From an uncultured Campylobacter sp. (GTDB lineage Bacteria > Campylobacterota > Campylobacteria > Campylobacterales > Campylobacteraceae): 9,071 nucleotides of DNA. The DNA is taken from positions 1-9,071 of the forward strand of contig NZ_CALIJA010000147.1 of assembly GCF_938017615.1 (NCBI RefSeq), read 5' to 3'. The notes below the pieces were generated by a model. That model was not told the DNA's origin, did no database searches, and worked only from the letters and a program-made list of their open reading frames with translations. Shown in pieces: positions 6,468-9,071 of this stretch. Position numbers and translations under genes: made by a program. Every line of letters begins with the position of its first letter. The stretch's first letter is position 1.

Positions 6468-7005
6468 GGCGCCGCACCGCGGAGAGACCCTACGCCGTAA
6501 GCATCGTTTCAAAAAGGCGGTGCGTAAAATTTAGTAAAATTTTAGCGGCGCGAGGGCTCAAAAGTAGGGCTAAAGCAACGTTTGCGGTGCGAACTGCCGC
6601 CGTGCAATAAGCACAAAGCCCACTGCGCCAAACACGCGGGCCTTTTGTAGAGTTGATGCTCTAGTTTTTAAATTTGACGCAAAAGGCAGGCAACTCGCCG
6701 TCAAAACGGCAATTAAAGCGTGGTGTGACGGGGCTTGTATGGACTTAAGAGCGGTATTGCTCGCTTAATTTAACGATACAAGACGGCGCGGAGACCTGGA
6801 GTTTGCCCCCTTAAATTTTATTGCGGTAGCCATCAGGCGGACAGAGATATGCTATGAACGTTTTCATTGAGCGAGCTTGCCGCAGACGCTTTGCTGTGCG
6901 ACAAGTAGGTTGATTGCAAGATTAGGAGAACTCGCACAAAGCGCTTTTGCGCGAGAGGACTTTGCTGCGGTGCCGACGTAAATTTTATCTGCGCGGCATT
7001 TAAAT
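6468..7005. other. About 540 bp with no recognisable gene; probably decayed sequence
   Basis: No frame with a start codon, ribosome site and family resemblance is present. Short open stretches occur: a plus-strand stretch at 6574-6765 without an early start codon, an overlapping minus-strand stretch, and a plus-strand run up to about 6980 ending ARLGELAQSAFARED-like. None can be assigned. The stretch is GC-richer than the promoter regions nearby, which fits worn-down coding DNA rather than ordinary spacer. It contains the hairpin at 6734-6782. I see no terminator for menA here. Confidence 0.5.
6734..6782. repeat. Nested imperfect inverted repeat (49 bp) in the decayed region
   Basis: Outer arms CTTGTAT (6734-6740) and ATACAAG (6776-6782) are exact complements. 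Inside them TTAA/TTAA and GAGC/GCTC (around a GGTATT loop) also pair, with a two-base GC bulge between, forming one elongated stem-loop. No T-run follows on either side, so it is not an intrinsic terminator. It could be a structured RNA or the remnant of an element end. Confidence 0.4.
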
Positions 7006-7908
7006 TTAGCCCAAAATCTCCCCCGCGAAAAACAATGCCGACATTGCAAACGTGCACAGCGCGACGACCTTGAGTTGTCCGTCGAAGTGGCAGCACTCCC
7101 ACACGCGCGAGACGAAAAAGAGATGCCGAAGTAGCGGCGCGAAGCTCAGCGCGTAGAGCAATCTCACGCCCGAGCCGCCGCGCAAAAGCGAGTAGCAAAG
7201 CATCAATCCCGCTCCGCCCGCGATCAGCGCGTAGTGGTAACGTTTGGCTGCGCGCAGTCCGATACGAACGGGGATCGTGCGCTTGCCCTTGAGCGCGTCG
7301 TTTTGGATGTCGCGCATGTTGTTTAGATTTAGCACGGCGGTGCTTAGCATCCCGCACGCGCACGCAGGCAGCAGTAGCGCCGCATCAAGCGAGCGGGCAT
7401 ATAAAAAATACGAGCCCAGTACGCTCAAAAGCCCAAAAAACAAAAACACGAAAACGTCGCCAAGCCCCTTATAGCCGTATGCGCCGGCGCCCACGGTGTA
7501 GCGGATCGCGGCGTATATCGACGCGCCGCCAAGCGTCAAAAATAGAGCCACGAGATAAAACCGCTCGCCGAATGCCAAAACGCTTAGCGCAAGGCTCGAA
7601 AATGCCGAAAGCAGCGCCGTAACGACTATGACGCGCTTCATCTGCTCGGCACTCATCTGTCCCGTTTGGATCGCGCGGCGCGGCCCCAGTCTGCCCTCGT
7701 CGTCGGTGCCTTTTACCGCGTCGCCATAGTCGTTAGCGTAATCGCTTAGCACCTGAAACAGCAGCGTCGTAAGCAGCGCCAGCGCGAAAATATCGGCTCT
7801 AAACGTGCCCGCGCCGTATGCCGCGCCGCTACCGAGCAGTACGCCCGAGACGCTAAGAGGTAGCGATCTAAGGCGAGCGGATGCGTAAAGAGCTTTTGCG
7901 GTTATCAT
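7006..7908 (-). CDS. menA: MenA-type 1,4-dihydroxy-2-naphthoate prenyltransferase (UbiA superfamily)
   Basis: This is a 300-residue integral membrane prenyltransferase of the menaquinone pathway, attaching the polyprenyl tail to a dihydroxynaphthoate ring. It starts ARLRSLPLSVSGVLLGS, typical of MenA. The two Asp-rich motifs that bind magnesium and prenyl diphosphate are N59-D-Y-G-D63 followed by KGTD69, and N197-M-R-D200-I-Q-N-D204. GLGDVFVFLFFGLLSVLG (148-165) and the GPRRAIQTG segment are also family hallmarks. About eight hydrophobic helices fill the rest, and the length is normal. The ATG at 7908 is preceded by AAAAGG at a suitable distance. It is transcribed divergently from the pyridoxamine kinase. 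Campylobacter jejuni makes menaquinone by the futalosine pathway and lacks the classical men genes, so this protein may prenylate 1,4-dihydroxy-6-naphthoate or be a transferred gene. The family call is firm; the exact substrate is not. Confidence 0.9.
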   Translation of the reverse strand: MITAKALYASARLRSLPLSVSGVLLGSGAAYGAGTFRADIFALALLTTLLFQVLSDYANDYGDAVKGTDDEGRLGPRRAIQTGQMSAEQMKRVIVVTALLSAFSSLALSVLAFGERFYLVALFLTLGGASIYAAIRYTVGAGAYGYKGLGDVFVFLFFGLLSVLGSYFLYARSLDAALLLPACACGMLSTAVLNLNNMRDIQNDALKGKRTIPVRIGLRAAKRYHYALIAGGAGLMLCYSLLRGGSGVRLLYALSFAPLLRHLFFVSRVWECCHFDGQLKVVALCTFAMSALFFAGEILG

Positions 7909-7928
7909 TTTTTGCCTTTTTTGATTTT

Positions 7929-7956
7929 TTGAGTGCCGAATTTACGGCGAACTCAA
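7929..7956. repeat. Imperfect hairpin in the menA leader
   Basis: TTGAGTGCCG (7929-7938) pairs with CGGC(GA)ACTCAA (7945-7956) around AATTTA, with a two-base bulge. On the minus strand it falls between the candidate menA promoter and its start codon and is followed by A-rich, not T-rich, sequence, so it is not a terminator there. A role in leader regulation is possible but unsupported. Confidence 0.4.
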
Positions 7957-7986
7957 TTTAAAATTTAGCGGAAAAACGCCAAAAAT

Positions 7987-7992
7987 ATTATA
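7987..7992 (-). promoter_or_regulatory. Candidate -10 box for menA
   Basis: The minus strand reads AAATTTATAATATTT with a perfect TATAAT in an AT-rich setting. Predicted initiation near 7980 gives a leader of about 70 bases that would include the hairpin at 7929-7956. Confidence 0.45.
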
Positions 7993-8052
7993 AATTTAGA
8001 CTATTCGTAGAGTAAATTTTATTTAAATTCGCCTTTTTAATATAAATAGCGG

Positions 8053-8058
8053 TAAAAT
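8053..8058 (+). promoter_or_regulatory. Candidate -10 box for the pyridoxamine kinase gene
   Basis: TAAAAT lies 25 bases before the ATG and is preceded by the AT-rich TTTTTAATATAAATAG stretch. This is a typical Campylobacter arrangement without a -35 box. Initiation near 8065 would give a leader of about 20 bases. Confidence 0.45.
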
Positions 8059-8083
8059 AGAGCCAAAAATTTTAGGAATTGTG

Positions 8084-8914
8084 ATGAAAAAAGTTCTTAC
8101 CGTTCAAGATATATCCTGCGTGGGCAAGGTTTCGCTGACCGTTGCATTGCCGATACTTAGCGCGATGGGGATGAGCACGAGCGTGATCCCTACGGCGGTT
8201 TTATCGATGCATACGGGCTTTTCGGGCTACACCTTTTGTGATCTAAGCTCGCAGATACGCGCGATCATGGCGCACTGGAAAGACCGCGGAGTGGTGTTTG
8301 ACGGCATCTACACGGGCTTTTTGGGTTCGGCAGCGCAGATCGAGATTATGGGCGAGCTATTTGCGAGCTTCGGCGGCGCGGGCAAAACTATTTTGGTAGA
8401 TCCTTGCATGGGCGATAACGGCGTGTTTTATCCGGGCTTTAATGAGGATTTTGCCCGTATGATGGCGCTTCTGTGCGCTCAGGCCGATGTAATCACGCCC
8501 AATATCACCGAGGCCTGCGCGATTACAGGCGTGCCGTACCGCGAGGATGCGGATAGGGATTTCATAATGGATCTGCTTGCAAGGCTTCGAGAGCTGGGCG
8601 CCAGACAGGTTATTTTAAAGGGTATCGGCTACATCGCCGATCAGTGCGGGGTTTTCAGCTACGATGCGCGCACGGGCAGGACGAACGAGTATTTTCACGA
8701 GCTGCTGCCGGTTAAATTTAACGGCACCGGCGATATTTTCGCCGCCGTAGCCTTCGGCGCAATAATGCGCGGCAAGTCCCTGGAAACTGCGGTCCGTATC
8801 GCTGCGGACTTCGTCGTCAGCACTATCAAAGAGACGATGAGCGACGAGGAGCGCAACGGATACGAAGGGGTCGATTTCGAAGCGATAATTCCCGAGCTGG
8901 TGAGGAAAATCTAA
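8084..8914 (+). CDS. Pyridoxamine/pyridoxal kinase (ribokinase-superfamily, PdxK/PdxY-like)
   Basis: This is a 276-residue cytosolic kinase that phosphorylates vitamin B6 vitamers in the salvage route to pyridoxal 5'-phosphate. It opens with KVLTVQDISCVGKVSLTVAL, followed by IPTAVLSMHTGFSGYTF (35-51), both diagnostic of the pyridoxamine kinase subfamily (PRK07105 type). The phosphate/metal region is DPCMGDNG (106-113) with TPNITEA at 138-144. The C-terminal anion-hole motif is FNGTGDIFAA with catalytic base D217. The length matches the family. A GTG three bases upstream (8081) is in frame, but the AGGA at 8074-8077 is six bases from the ATG at 8084, so I start there. The gene is divergent from menA across about 170 bp. 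The nearest relatives I recall are in Firmicutes, and the gene has few of the AAATTT words that pepper its neighbours, which hints at transfer. B6 vitamer preference cannot be read from the sequence. Confidence 0.93.
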   Translation: MKKVLTVQDISCVGKVSLTVALPILSAMGMSTSVIPTAVLSMHTGFSGYTFCDLSSQIRAIMAHWKDRGVVFDGIYTGFLGSAAQIEIMGELFASFGGAGKTILVDPCMGDNGVFYPGFNEDFARMMALLCAQADVITPNITEACAITGVPYREDADRDFIMDLLARLRELGARQVILKGIGYIADQCGVFSYDARTGRTNEYFHELLPVKFNGTGDIFAAVAFGAIMRGKSLETAVRIAADFVVSTIKETMSDEERNGYEGVDFEAIIPELVRKI

Positions 8915-9071
8915 GTTCTAGACAGATTTGGAACTCGCCGCGCGGACAGAGGATTTGTGGTAGAGCTTTAAAATTTTATCGTAAAAGGAAATTCCTAAAT
9001 TTTATCTGCGGCGTGAAATTTTAAAATTTTCAAAATTTATGTGTCGTGTGGGGCATGGAATTCTATAGGCG
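8915..9071. other. Right-end noncoding tail
   Basis: No gene is recognisable in these 157 bases, and no intrinsic terminator for the kinase is visible. The stretch is AT-rich and contains a direct repeat AAATTTTATC (8971-8980 and 8997-9006) flanking the odd-centred inverted repeat AGGAAATTCCT (8986-8996). Confidence 0.5.

Noticed and set aside
6833..7363. 176-codon open frame on the minus strand overlapping menA
   Set aside because: It is an arginine/alanine-rich out-of-frame reading of the 3' part of menA, and its low-complexity composition is typical of shadows in GC-rich DNA.
8915..8940. Terminator after the pyridoxamine kinase (AGTTC/GAACT pairing)
   Set aside because: Only five pairs around a 12-base loop and no T-run follows.
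1..9071. tRNA, rRNA, CRISPR array, insertion sequence or phage attachment site
   Set aside because: I looked and found no cloverleaf with a T-loop motif, no regularly spaced repeats, no transposase or integrase motifs, and no matching terminal repeats.

Overview
The window looks like chromosomal DNA from a Campylobacter-type epsilonproteobacterium, probably one of the higher-GC oral or gut species such as the C. gracilis, C. showae or C. rectus group. The evidence is the constant use of AAATTT/TAAATTT words in and between genes, -10 boxes without clear -35 boxes, and an aryl-sulfate sulfotransferase locus of the kind known in C. jejuni (astA with dsbA and dsbB). The species assignment is inference.

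Left half (70-5860): a periplasmic aryl-sulfate sulfotransferase module. AssT (3965-5812, +) is transcribed away from a leftward block of a DsbA/DsbL-like thiol oxidase (3074-3730), a DsbB/DsbI-like quinone-linked reoxidant (2441-3064), a Cache-domain histidine kinase (752-2401) and an OmpR-type response regulator (70-750). AssT keeps the four catalytic residues known from the uropathogenic E. coli enzyme and the cysteine pair beside the catalytic histidine. The Dsb pair is therefore best read as its dedicated oxidative folding system. The kinase/regulator pair is a candidate sensor for sulfate esters, phenols or a related signal. The 234-bp divergent region holds a TATAAT -10 box for assT and a tandem array of about 11-bp repeats placed where an OmpR-type activator could bind. 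The kinase appears to have its own promoter abutting a perfect 26-bp palindrome and may be read from a leaderless mRNA. A strong intrinsic terminator closes assT.

Middle (5861-7005): about 1.1 kb without an intact sizeable gene. It contains a promoter, a possible 37-codon ORF and a recognisable DUF2695-family pseudogene broken by two TAG codons and a frameshift. Unassigned sequence with a long imperfect hairpin follows.

Right half (7006-8914): a divergent pair, a MenA-type UbiA-superfamily prenyltransferase (-) and a pyridoxamine/pyridoxal kinase (+) resembling the Firmicutes PRK07105-type enzymes. Both are somewhat unexpected in Campylobacter, where menaquinone is normally made by the futalosine route and vitamin B6 is made de novo, so this pair beside a decaying region may be an acquired or remodelled accessory segment. 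The last 157 bases hold no recognisable gene.
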